The notes beneath the pieces were generated by a model. It made no database searches, was not told the origin of the DNA, and was given only the letters and a program-made list of their open reading frames with translations. A stretch of 16,585 nt of DNA from Russula earlei (lineage: Eukaryota; Basidiomycota; Agaricomycetes; Russulales; Russulaceae): the NCBI GenBank assembly GCA_025769875.1, contig JAGFNK010001007.1:1-16585 (forward strand), written 5' to 3'. Positions 1-8,019 of this stretch are shown here, in pieces (position 1 is the stretch's first letter; every line of letters starts with the position of its first letter). Both the position numbers and the translations under genes were made by a program.

Positions 1-130
1 CGACGCTGTAACAGCTAACACTCCAATGGCCATGACACTGTAACAGGTGACATGAGAGAGAGGGAAGTGGCAGCATGGTGGCAATGATGATGCAAGGAAA
101 AGGCAAGGTGAGTGTGGCTGTTCCTGGGTC

Positions 131-320
131 AAGAACTGGTTTCAACCAGTCATCCTCCAGTTTCAGTTGGGACTGGTCTGAACTGGTCAATTGACTGCAA
201 ACGACCATGTGTAACTGGTCATGTGCAGTCTGGTCTGGTTTTTTGAGGATTGGGCAAACCAGCAGCCAGTCACAGTCATGGTCACACCAAAATTGTGGGA
301 AAAACTGGACTTGACTGGAC
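131..320. repeat. Dispersed ACTGG(TC)/ACCAGT motif cluster
   Basis: ACTGG occurs six times in direct orientation (starting at 135, 172, 182, 214, 304 and 314), and CCAGT occurs inverted at 146-150 and 266-270. Further TGGTC-like strings occur around 230. The first pair forms a perfect inverted repeat, ACTGGTT-TC-AACCAGT at 135-150. Spacing is irregular, so this is not a simple tandem repeat. It may be a protein-binding cluster in the LTR of element C, but that role is inference. Confidence 0.5.
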
Positions 321-566
321 TTTGAAGCACTAGTAAGGATGGGTAAGGGAGATGAAGTGGGAGCAGGGGACGACATGGGAGTATTGTAAGTAGAAGTAGT
401 GTGTTTGTGGTGCCAAGCTGACCACTCTGAAGGGGTGGGGGTATTTATGTGGGCTGATTGTACAATATGATTCCAAACTAAATCTGTAAGTACTGCCCTT
501 CGTATGGACAGATGAAACTCAGAGAAATGAGGGTCCATCATAAGAAGTTGGAAACTGCAGAAGTCA

Positions 567-591
567 CCAGGGAAAAAGAGTTGTTCCCTGG
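567..591. repeat. Perfect 8-bp hairpin
   Basis: CCAGGGAA (567-574) and TTCCCTGG (584-591) are perfect inverted arms around a 9-nt loop. Elements A and B carry a palindrome around their predicted transcription start, so this may be the equivalent in element C. A TATTTTAA string lies about 33 nt upstream on the minus strand. C's primer-binding site is not in the window, so this cannot be tested here. Confidence 0.4.
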
Positions 592-693
592 CAGTTAAGT
601 TAAAATAGTGTGTCCATGAGTGGGAATAGAGGGGTCATTAATGGAATATGAAGGGGGGTTACGTGAATTGATTTGGGGAAGTAAAGTACATTG

Positions 694-1358
694 TTATATT
701 ATGAGTCCTTGGAATTGGTGTTCCAAGTTGCCCAGGTTTTTGTTGGAGTGATTGGATTCTGCAGGGTCAGAGTCAGTGGTGGACATGAAGTGGAGTTTAG
801 TGGGTTGTTCTAGGTGAAAAATGGTGATGGTGTCTTGGGCATTTTTCAAGGTTTGAAAGGGGTTCCCATGTGTCTTCTGCTGCAGAGTACCCTTTCCACT
901 GGACCCTGTACTGGAGTTGGTTTCTATAGATATGTTGAGTGGTGATTTTTTTGACTTTGTATTCTCCTGAAAGGAGATCAGGTGGTGGTTCAGGGAAGTT
1001 TGGTCTGTGTTCAGCTGTTTTTGTGACTGGGGATAGGAGGGAGGCATGAAACATGTTATGGATACTCCATTGGGGGGGAAGTTGGAGTTGGTAGGCAATG
1101 TGAGAGATTCTTTTAGTAATGACAAAGGGACTGAACCATTTGGGGTGGAACTTTTGAAACTGATGGGGGGTTTTTAGGTTAGTACCCTCCAACCAAACTT
1201 TCTGTCCTTCTTCGAACCCCTTGAACTTAGTTTCCTTGATCCAATTGTTTTGTGCCTTCCTCATTGTTTCTTGTGCTGATTCCCACATGTTTCTTAGTGC
1301 TTGAAGTCCTTCTTAGATTCCAGGGAACTTGGACTTGAGTTGGGTACCAAGTCCCTGT
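694..1358 (-). pseudogene. Element C: integrase C-terminus and chromodomain, 5'-truncated
   Basis: This is the 3' end of a Ty3/gypsy pol gene. From the right edge, coding begins directly at the insertion point of element A (QGLGTQLKSKFPGI). It then meets an in-frame TAA at about 1316-1318 and continues as EGLQALRNMWESAQETMRKA, the linker after the integrase core. The GPY/F-like module (WFSPFVITKRISHIAYQLQLP) follows, then a chromodomain with YRVQWKGYSAAEDTWEP. Just after WEPLSNL, at a five-base A run (842-846 on the plus strand), the frame shifts and the usual chromodomain tail (LKNAQDTITIFH) continues in the next frame, ending with a stop at 694. The gene is dead: its upstream part was separated by element A, one codon became a stop and one frameshift occurred. 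The rest should lie beyond the right edge of the window. The family assignment is secure from the ordered motifs. Confidence 0.85.
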
Positions 1359-1670
1359 TGTTACGAACCAAGGGCAGGACCTGGCCATATATTGTCTTAT
1401 TCTACTCAAGAGAGACCTCTCTTGCTTTGCATCACCAACACACTTCCATTTCTTGGGCTATCCCTCCTGCGGTGCAAGATATCTGTCACAAGAACCGGTA
1501 CATCGGATCAGACCGGCAACCGGACAAGCCTACCCAGATGCGCCTCAAGTTTCTCACGTGTTTCATGACTCTTTTATTTAGCCTCACGCATCCCAGACGC
1601 TTCCTGCGTGTTCCAGTTCGATCGCCTCACCTCCACCTCGTGAATACTATTTGATATAGTATCTAGCATG

Positions 1671-1704
1671 TATATAAGACTGCTGTTTGACGAGAACAAG
1701 CTCT
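1671..1704 (+). promoter_or_regulatory. Element A promoter: TATA box and predicted transcription start
   Basis: TATATAAG lies at 1671-1678. The predicted RNA start at about 1704 is position 33 counted from the first T. It is set independently by the match between 1704-1715 and the primer-binding site. Element B has the same spacing, which supports the call. Confidence 0.7.
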
Positions 1705-1716
1705 AAGCTTGTTCTC
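1692..1716 (+). other. Self-primer within an 11-bp inverted repeat
   Basis: GAGAACAAGCT (1692-1702) and AGCTTGTTCTC (1706-1716) form perfect inverted arms around three bases. Within the right arm, TAAGCTTGTTCT (1704-1715) is the exact reverse complement of the primer-binding site at 1983-1994. In Tf1-type elements the first bases of the RNA fold back on the primer-binding site and are cleaved to prime minus-strand DNA synthesis. The sequence here fits that scheme. The left arm repeats ten bases of the primer-binding site itself. Confidence 0.7.
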
Positions 1717-1982
1717 CTGTGAAATATCACTGGATTTCGAACTTCAGGACTTGTAGGCTTGCAAGACATCAAGCATCTCGTCTGAAATCCCTACCACTCA
1801 TAAGTCTCCTCAAACGTGAAGACTTATTCGTAGTTTCCCTCCTCCGCAGAATATACTTGCCTTGGCAGTATCGTCTCCGAGATCCCCGAAACTCGCGAGG
1901 ACTTAGTGTCTCGCTCGACTCGCAACGCTCGTCTCACGTGTGAACCGATTTGTCAGCGACACCGCCCCCAGTCGGTGACATT

Positions 1983-1994
1983 AGAACAAGCTTA
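1983..1994 (+). other. Primer-binding site of element A (self-priming type)
   Basis: AGAACAAGCTTA starts two bases after the LTR's terminal CA and is complementary over all 12 bases to 1704-1715 in the LTR. It does not begin with TGG, so it cannot pair with the CCA end of a tRNA in the usual way. Confidence 0.75.
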
Positions 1995-2061
1995 CCCCTC
2001 GAACCCTTGACCCTGAACGTGTATACACGCATCCACCCCTGAATACAACGATTTTTGAAAA

Positions 2062-3759
2062 ATGACTTCCATGGCTAGAGACTGGAGGTTCAAAGGACAA
2101 GGAAAACCCACATAAGAAGGATTAAAGAAACTCAAGTGTCCCTTCAAACTAAACCCGGACCTCAACGATGCATTCGTCCCTGATGCCTTCAGAGAAAATG
2201 CCCACTTCCTCAGAGTAGGAATAGACAGTGTACCCTGGACCGGGTACTATGCTTATTACAGAAAGGCCAAAGTAGGCCTTGGAACCCTCTACGGCGTATG
2301 GTTCGAAATTCGACGCCGCGAAGACTACTTCGAGGCCTACCGCGTCGCACGCCCGGCTCTTGGACTGACTTTTGACCCCCTCAAGGGTCTTGATATGGAA
2401 CAGCTCATCAAATCAGGAGAACCGATTCCAAACTCGAAGAACCCGTCCCGCGCGCCAACCCCCGGACCCGCGCCCGCCGAACCCATGGAACAAGAACCTC
2501 AGACCACGACACAACTTTTCGTCGCAGCCAACAAACCAGAAGAACCACCCGCACAAGTACCCCAACAGCTGGCGTCGTCCGGAACAGCGCAAGCATACCC
2601 ACGCCCATCCTTGTTCCAAGGCTTCGGGAGACGCGGAAGACGACCTCCAAGCCCAGACCCCGACGACTATGACGCATACGCCACATATGATCACGACACA
2701 CGCCCCGCTGACAATGGCAAACTCGAAGGCATTCCACCCAAGGCCTTCAACGGCGACCACGCCCGCACCCACGCATTCCTCACCGCGTTCCGACGCTTTA
2801 TGAGGATGAACTTCGATAGCAAAATTGCTCAAAATCCTATCAAGAAATGTGCCTACTTCCTATCACTAATGGAAGGACCCCGCGTCGACGGTTGGGTTGA
2901 AGCTATGGACGAATGGCTTGAAAAGGTCATGCTCGATCCAGAAGAAATTCCCTTTGGCCTCACTGCCTGGCAAGCCATGGAGCAGCAATTCAAACGAGCA
3001 TTTACCGATTACGCCAAACGCGAACGCGCGCAAGACCAATTACGAGAACTCAAAATGAAGGACAACAACTTGGACGAATACATAGCTAACTTTGAACTAC
3101 TAGCTCGATGAGGATCTCTACATACAGACGACCCAATGGTCATGCGTCTATTTGCATGTGGCCTCCCCAAACCATTGGTAGAAGCAATCATCAGTCAAGA
3201 AGACCCGACCACTTTCCAAGAATGGGTGTCCGGCGCCCAGAAGCAACATCGCATCTGGATGCGCAAACGTGCAGTCCTTACTGACCACGCTAACACTCAT
3301 AACAGAAACACCAACCCAAACACCAACCGCCCCTGGGCCCGCCTTTCGAATTGGGGTGCGCGCGGCAACACCACCAACAACGCCACCACCCCACGCGCAC
3401 GCCTTCCACCACGCGACCCGAACGCGATGGATACAAGCGCGGGCGCAGCACACAAAGCAATCACCGAAGCTGACAAGGAAAAACATCGCGCCAAAGGCAG
3501 ATGTTTTCACTGCTCGAAACAAGGACACCTCGCTAGGGACTGCCCCACAAAACCCAAATGCGAACCGACACGCGCACGCATGGCAGAAGTGACCACCACC
3601 ACATCCGAATCCTCTGTTGTCAAGATTATTGAAGAAAGTGCAACGGCCAAAGTTGCAAAGGCTGCCAAAGCCCTTTCTAAAGAGGAAAGAGAGGAATTTA
3701 TTAGGATGTTAAATGGAGAGACCGACGACGATGAAGGAAAGGATTTTTCGGATGCCTGA
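2062..3759 (+). pseudogene. gag: Element A gag (capsid/nucleocapsid) with two premature stops
   Basis: Gag builds the intracellular virus-like particle and packages element RNA. One reading frame runs from ATG 2062 (MTSMARDWRFKG) to TGA 3757-3759, about 565 codons. It is interrupted by TAA at 2113-2115 and TGA at 3109-3111. The long open piece starting at ATG 2395 is therefore only the middle of the gene. The first 110 codons encode a region I do not recognise (LGTLYGVWFEIRRREDYFEA). The capsid-like retrotransposon gag domain follows (PPKAFNGDHARTHAFLTAF through FELLAR, then continuing after the stop). A single CCHC zinc knuckle, CFHCSKQGHLARDC, lies at about 3502-3543. The C-terminus is rich in Lys, Glu and Asp. 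Both stops could derive from Gln (CAA) or Arg (CGA) codons by C-to-T change. The end overlaps the pol frame at a T5 run (3744-3748), in the -1 relation. Confidence 0.85.
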
Positions 3760-5555
3760 GCATATCGGCAATCGCTTGGGCCCTAGGTACCAATGTACAT
3801 AAAATTACAAAAAGAAAGTCAATGCAGGTCAATTTGACTATATACATTGGAACCTCAAAAGCTGAAAAGAAAACCGCATTAATCGACAGTGGAGCAACCG
3901 AATGCTTCATATCCCCCAGATTAACCAAGCAACTTCAATTAAGGACACGGGAGCTGTCGACGCCTAGAGTGGTGAAAAACATTGATAACACTTCTAATTG
4001 CCTAGGAAAGATCACTCAAGCGGTAGACTTAGAGTTAAAACTACTGGGACAAAAAAGCAAACACCAGTTCCTTATGGCAGACATCAGACAAGACGATCTG
4101 ATTTTAGGATACCCCTTCCTCGAATCAACGAATCCCAAGATCAACTGGACCAATGGAACATTATTAGGAAAAATAACCTTATCTGGAGAAGAAGAAACAC
4201 CAGAATGGATAAAGGACATCGCACAATGGGAAGAAGGTGACGAACTTTGGGTGCAAACACAACTGCGAAAAACTACAATTGCCCAACAATTAGCGGAATC
4301 CCAAGTGCAGTCAAAACAACTGACCTGGCAGCAAATAGTCCCCCTCCAATATCATGCCTATGGCCAAGTCTTTGAAGAACAAGAATCAGAAAGATTCCCT
4401 GGACCAAGAAAATGGGATCATGCTATCAATCTTAAACCCGACGCGCCTACGACAATCAACTGCAGAGTATACCCCCTTTCACCCAAAGAAAAAGAAGAAC
4501 AAGGAAAATTTCTTGAACAAAACCTACGATTAAAGCGAATCAGAAGATCCAACTCACCATATGCAAGTGGCTTCTTCTTGATTAAAAAGAAGGATGGCAA
4601 ATTTCGACCAGTACAAGACTACAGAAACCTAAATAAATGGACCATACCCAATGTTTATCCACTTCCTTTAATCCCAGAATTGATACATGCCCTAGCAGGC
4701 AAAGAACTCTTTACTAAATTCGATATCAGATGGGGCTACAACAACATTAGGATTAAAGAAGGAGACAAATGGAAAGCAGCCTTCAAAACCAGTAATGGAT
4801 TATTCGAACCAACGGTAATGTTCTTTGGATTGACTAATTCCCCAGCAACCTTCCAAACAATGATGGACGACATCTTTCAAGAAGAACTCGCTCAAGGATG
4901 GCTGAAGATTTATATGGACAACATCATTATCGCCACAGAAAATGATAAAGAAAAACATGAATCTAAAGTTAACCACATCCTATCAAAATTGAAACAACAC
5001 GACCTATATCTCAAACCAGAAAAATGCCAATTCCACAAAAGAAAAGTCGAATACCTAGGAGTAATCATTAGCGAAGGAAAGATCACCATGGACCCAGTAG
5101 AAGTCAAAGGAATTGGAGACTGGCCTACACCCAAAACATTAAAAGAAGTTCGAAGCTTCCTCGGGTTCTGCAACTTCTACCGTAACTTTATCCCAAACTT
5201 CTCAATTAAAGCCAGACCACTCAATGACCTAACAAAAAAGAATAAACAATGGGAATGGACAACCAGAGAACAACAAGCGTTCCAATCACTAAAAGATACA
5301 TGCGTATCCTACCCAGTTCTCCAAACTCCAGATTGGACCAAACAATTCATCCTTGACACTGACGCATCAGGATTTGCCATAGGAGCAGTTATTTCCCAAG
5401 AATATGAAGATGGACTCCATCCTATAGCGTTCTATTCAAGAACACTACTGGACGCAGAAAGAAATTATGATGCGCACGATAAAGAACTGGCTGCCATCAT
5501 CTTTGGCCTCAAAAGCGGCCGACCATTCTTCCTGGGCGCAGAAAAACCCGTCTGA
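3741..5555 (+). pseudogene. pol: Element A pol: protease, reverse transcriptase and start of RNase H
   Basis: This part of pol matures the polyprotein and copies element RNA into DNA. The frame is open from within the gag end; the first ATG is at 3822. The aspartic protease motif ALIDSGATECF has its Asp codon at 3885-3887. The Ty3/gypsy RT follows, with FRPVQDYRNLN, FTKFDIRWGYNNI and FFGLTNSPATFQ. The catalytic YxDD box reads YMDN (4911-4922): the second metal-binding Asp is Asn, which should abolish activity. RNase H begins at about 5340 with DTDASGFAIGAV and contains the DKEL motif. A TGA at 5553-5555, where a Trp or Arg codon is expected, ends this piece just before TDHKNL; the same frame continues afterwards. 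Nothing but the gag/pol overlap suggests an indel in this segment, so decay is by substitution. Confidence 0.88.
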
Positions 5556-6467
5556 ATAAGGACAGACCACAAGAATCTTACATATTTCAAAGAACCACAG
5601 AAACTAACTGGACGGCAAGCAAGATGGATGCAATATATGCAAGACTTTAACTTAATTATGGAACACATTCCGGGACACACCAATACAATTGCCGATACAC
5701 TTTCTCGTCACAAAGACCTTAACAAGGGGGTAGAAGAACAAAAAACCACCCTCCTCCCACCTGAAATATTCACACGAAAAATCTACTTACCCGACAAACT
5801 GGACAAACGACGAGAAATCCTACGACAATTTCACGATGCCCCACCTGCAGGACACCCCGGAATTGCCAACACATGGGACCTGGTCAAACAACACTATGAA
5901 GGACCCAAACTACGACAATTCGTAGAGCAATACGTAAAAGGCTGCGCCAAATGCCAAGAATCCAAAACCAATTTACCAAGAAAGAAAGCCACAACCTTCC
6001 CAATCGACACACACGTCGAACAGGGCCCCTTTCAATACGTATCGATGGACCTCATCACTGATTTACCAAGATCAGAAGGATTCGATAGTGTCCTCACCAT
6101 TGTCGATCAAGGATGTTCTAAAGCGACCAAATTTATTCCATGTAACGAAACGATTGACGGAACAGGTGTCGCACACGAATATCTGAAACACCTCGTACCT
6201 TGGTTTGGTGTCCCTAAAAGAATCATATCTGACAGAGACCCCCGATTCGCATCAAACTTCTCCAAAGCCTTATGCAAAAGCCTAGGCATCAAACAAAACA
6301 TGTCCACTGCATTTCACCCTCAAACCGACGGACAAACCAAAAGAATGAATGCCTGGCTAGAACAATACTTGAGACCTTGGACCGCAACCCATCCACACTC
6401 CTGGGCAAAAATGCTTCCCATTGCAGAATATGCACATAACTCGTGGAAACATGAAACATCACGATGA
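5556..6467 (+). pseudogene. pol: Element A pol: end of RNase H, integrase zinc domain and catalytic core
   Basis: This is the same frame as the preceding RT segment, separated only by the TGA at 5553-5555; the first internal ATG is at 5628. RNase H ends with RTDHKNLTYF and HIPGHTNTIADTLSR. Integrase inserts the cDNA into chromosomes. Its HHCC zinc-binding region is visible as FHDAPPAGHPG followed by CAKC. The core has SMDLITDLP (Asp at residue 141 counted from ATG 5628), ISDRDPRF (Asp 202) and HPQTDGQTKRMN. The third catalytic residue, normally Glu in TER, is Lys at residue 238 (codon 6339-6341). The Asp-to-Lys spacing is still 35 residues, as in D,D35E, so the change is a clean substitution. 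The segment ends at TGA 6465-6467 inside HETSR-SPHELLMG. The integrase would be inactive even without the stops. Confidence 0.88.
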
Positions 6468-7000
6468 TCACCACATGAACTCCTCATGGGATTCAAACCC
6501 CAAATTGACATAAACCTCGAAGACAACAACATTCCTGCCTCAACCGATTGACTCAAAGAACTAGAACAATCTAGACACGATGCACAACAACTTTTGGAAC
6601 GTAAACAACAACCCTCCAGACCTGATAACCCAGAAATGAAAGAAGGAACCCTCATATGGTTAGAAGGCAAAAACCTCAAAACACAAGGGAACCGCAAGCT
6701 GACCCCAAAACGTTACGGACCCTTTCCCATCGTAAAAAATATTTCTAAAGTCGCCTACCAACTCCAACTTCCATCATCTATGAAAATACACGACGTCTTC
6801 CATGTCAATCTACTCCTACCATATATAGAAACGGAAGAGTATGGCACGCCATTCACACGACCTCCTCCGATCATCGATATTGAAGAAGAATATGAGATCG
6901 AGGCCATTCTAGATGCCAGAAGGTTCGGACGAACACGTAAACTTCAATACCTCGTACACTGGAAAGGTTACCCATCATCAGATGACTCATGGGTCGACCA
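6468..7000 (+). pseudogene. pol: Element A pol: integrase C-terminus and truncated chromodomain
   Basis: The pol frame continues after TGA 6465-6467 with SPHELLMGFKP, meets another TGA at 6549-6551 and is then open (first ATG at 6594) into element B. It holds the GPY/F module (KRYGPFPIVKNISKVAYQLQLP) and HDVFHVNLLLPY. The chromodomain begins near EYEIEAILDAR, with LQYLVHWKGYPSSDDSWVDH. At 7000 the insertion of element B replaces the end of the domain. The apparent continuation to 7088 is LTR sequence and not protein. In chromoviruses this domain is thought to steer integration to particular chromatin marks. The five bases GACCA (6996-7000) are the predicted target-site duplication of B. Confidence 0.87.
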
Positions 7001-7779
7001 TGTCAAGACATGTACTGCTGATCCGTGTGGACTCAGGAGCAGGTGGGCAAGGGTCGGAACAGATGGTACGCGGCGTAGGCAGCGTTGAACAAGAGGACGA
7101 GCCAAATGACTAAGATGTACCAGATGGGGACTGGTACGTGTAACTGGAGGCAAAGGCGAAGGTTAGAAGCCAGTGCAACGAAGGGGCTTTAAACAAGGTG
7201 GTCGTAGAAGAGTACCTTGGAAGCGAGGGGAGTCTTTAAACTGAGCGGTCGCAGGGGAGTACCCAGGAAGATGAGAGTATCACAAATGGACAGTCTGATG
7301 ACTGCCATGCTTCATTGGGGCTTATATACAGTGTACAGGGTCGATTACAAAGACCTGGGACTATTCTAGACTCTTTGGTACCATCCAATAGGACTACAGA
7401 GGCATAAACTTGCTTGTGTCAAGTTTCAGGCTTACTGAGCGCATTACTGATCATTGTGGAGCGATGACATCATTATGATGTCACTGTGGAGCGCTTAGTG
7501 AGCCTATGAGGTCACTGTGGAGTCGCTCAGTCAGCTATGATGTCATTGGAGCTGTTTCGGGTCCTTGGTGGCTGAGTGGCCATGTGGCTGCCACGCGATG
7601 ATTACCCGATTAGGAAACGGGTGCCTGGTCGAGTTATAGTGCCTTTGCAATAGCGATATCTTGCACTGCAGGGGGAATAGCCCAGAAAACGGAAGGGAGT
7701 TGGTAATGCAAAATGAGAGAGGTCTCTCTTGAGTGAAATAGGACCATCTACGGTCAGGACTTGGCCTTGGTTCGTAACA
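7001..7779 (-). repeat. 3' LTR of element B
   Basis: This is a 779-bp repeat, read on the plus strand as TGTCAAGACATG...GGTTCGTAACA, matching 15803-16585. The two copies differ by five substitutions, all transitions, and five single-base gaps, all absent from this copy. The TATA box is at 7321-7328 on the minus strand and the self-primer equivalent at 7287-7296. The open frames across it on either strand are shadows. Confidence 0.95.
7452..7556 (-). repeat. U3 imperfect tandem repeats with CRE-like palindrome
   Basis: Four imperfect units of about 30 bp share the core GATGTCACTGTGGAGC or a close variant (TCATTGTGGAGC, TCACTGTGGAGC, TCACTGTGGAGTCGC, TCATTGGAGC). They contain a perfect palindrome TGACATCAT-T-ATGATGTCA at 7465-7483, one base away from the bZIP/CREB site TGACGTCA. 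The block lies in U3, some 125-230 bp upstream of the TATA box in element sense, where enhancers are expected. The same block is at about 16257-16361 in the other LTR. Confidence 0.55.
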
Positions 7780-7793
7780 TTCATCCCCTCTTT
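7780..7793 (-). other. Polypurine tract of element B
   Basis: On the minus strand, TAAAGAGGGGATGAA abuts the TGTTACG start of the 3' LTR. This is the expected position and composition of the plus-strand primer. It fixes the 3' LTR border at 7779. The remaining 226 bp up to the end of the chromodomain frame (7794-8019) is 3' UTR with nothing else recognisable. Confidence 0.75.
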
Positions 7794-8019
7794 ATAGACT
7801 TGTTGCTCCTGCAACGGTAGGGACTTGTTTCTTTGGGAGGTGGAGTAGTTTGCATATGAAAAGTCGAAGTCTGTTTGTTCGTGGGGAATTCTTTCTTGTT
7901 CTATGGATTGCTTTGGGGATAGCTGTGGTCGATTGAGTGCATGTGATCGCGGGGGTTCTTTGAGAAGTTCGTTGGTAACGAGGATAAAGGTAGTCAGTCG
8001 ACAGAGGTCATGATGAGAG

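Larger units (their letters stand above)
1..693. other. Noncoding remnant 3' of element C
   Basis: No convincing gene is present here. The stretch lies downstream, on the minus strand, of the decayed chromodomain end of element C, so it should hold C's 3' untranslated region and perhaps part of its 3' LTR. I could not find LTR borders: neither the TGTTACGAACC terminus shared by elements A and B nor a polypurine tract next to a TG terminus is visible. Two weak minus-strand TATA-like strings occur, near 441-450 and near 605-615. A cluster of ACTGG motifs (131-320) and a hairpin (567-591) are listed separately. Confidence 0.45.
1359..1980 (+). repeat. 5' LTR of element A
   Basis: The repeat begins TGTTACGAACCAAGG and ends GTCGGTGACA, giving the usual TG...CA termini over 622 bp. 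The second copy is outside the window, so the right border is deduced from the CA followed two bases later by a primer-binding site that matches the LTR's own predicted RNA start. The first 125 bp or so align with the start of element B's LTR; the rest does not. The promoter lies at 1671-1704. Confidence 0.85.
1359..7000 (+). mobile_element. Element A: Ty3/gypsy chromovirus, 5' portion
   Basis: This is an LTR retrotransposon in the order LTR, primer-binding site, gag with zinc knuckle, protease, RT, RNase H, integrase, chromodomain. It starts with TGTTACGAACC at 1359, inside the integrase frame of element C. The five bases before it, CCTGT (1354-1358), are the predicted target-site duplication. 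It stops at 7000 because element B is inserted in the chromodomain codons. The remaining chromodomain codons, 3' UTR and 3' LTR are expected after 16586. It is non-autonomous: five premature stops, an altered RT active site and an altered integrase active site. Confidence 0.9.

Noticed and set aside
694..720. Expected 3' LTR start of element C next to its stop codon
   Set aside because: No TG terminus adjoining a polypurine tract and no match to the A or B LTR termini could be found, so I did not annotate an LTR for C.
1301..1943. Plus-strand open frames of 74-117 residues between 1301 and 1943
   Set aside because: They lie across the LTR of element A, with no motif and no likely start context; LTR sequence explains them.
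2018..2029. 12-bp palindrome CGTGTATACACG in the leader of element A
   Set aside because: It is a perfect palindrome but isolated, with no counterpart in element B and no clear role, so it was not listed as a feature.
7001..7153. Apparent C-terminal extension of element A's chromodomain protein past 7000
   Set aside because: Sequence from 7001 matches the LTR at 15803 base for base, so the extension is read-through into element B and not native protein.
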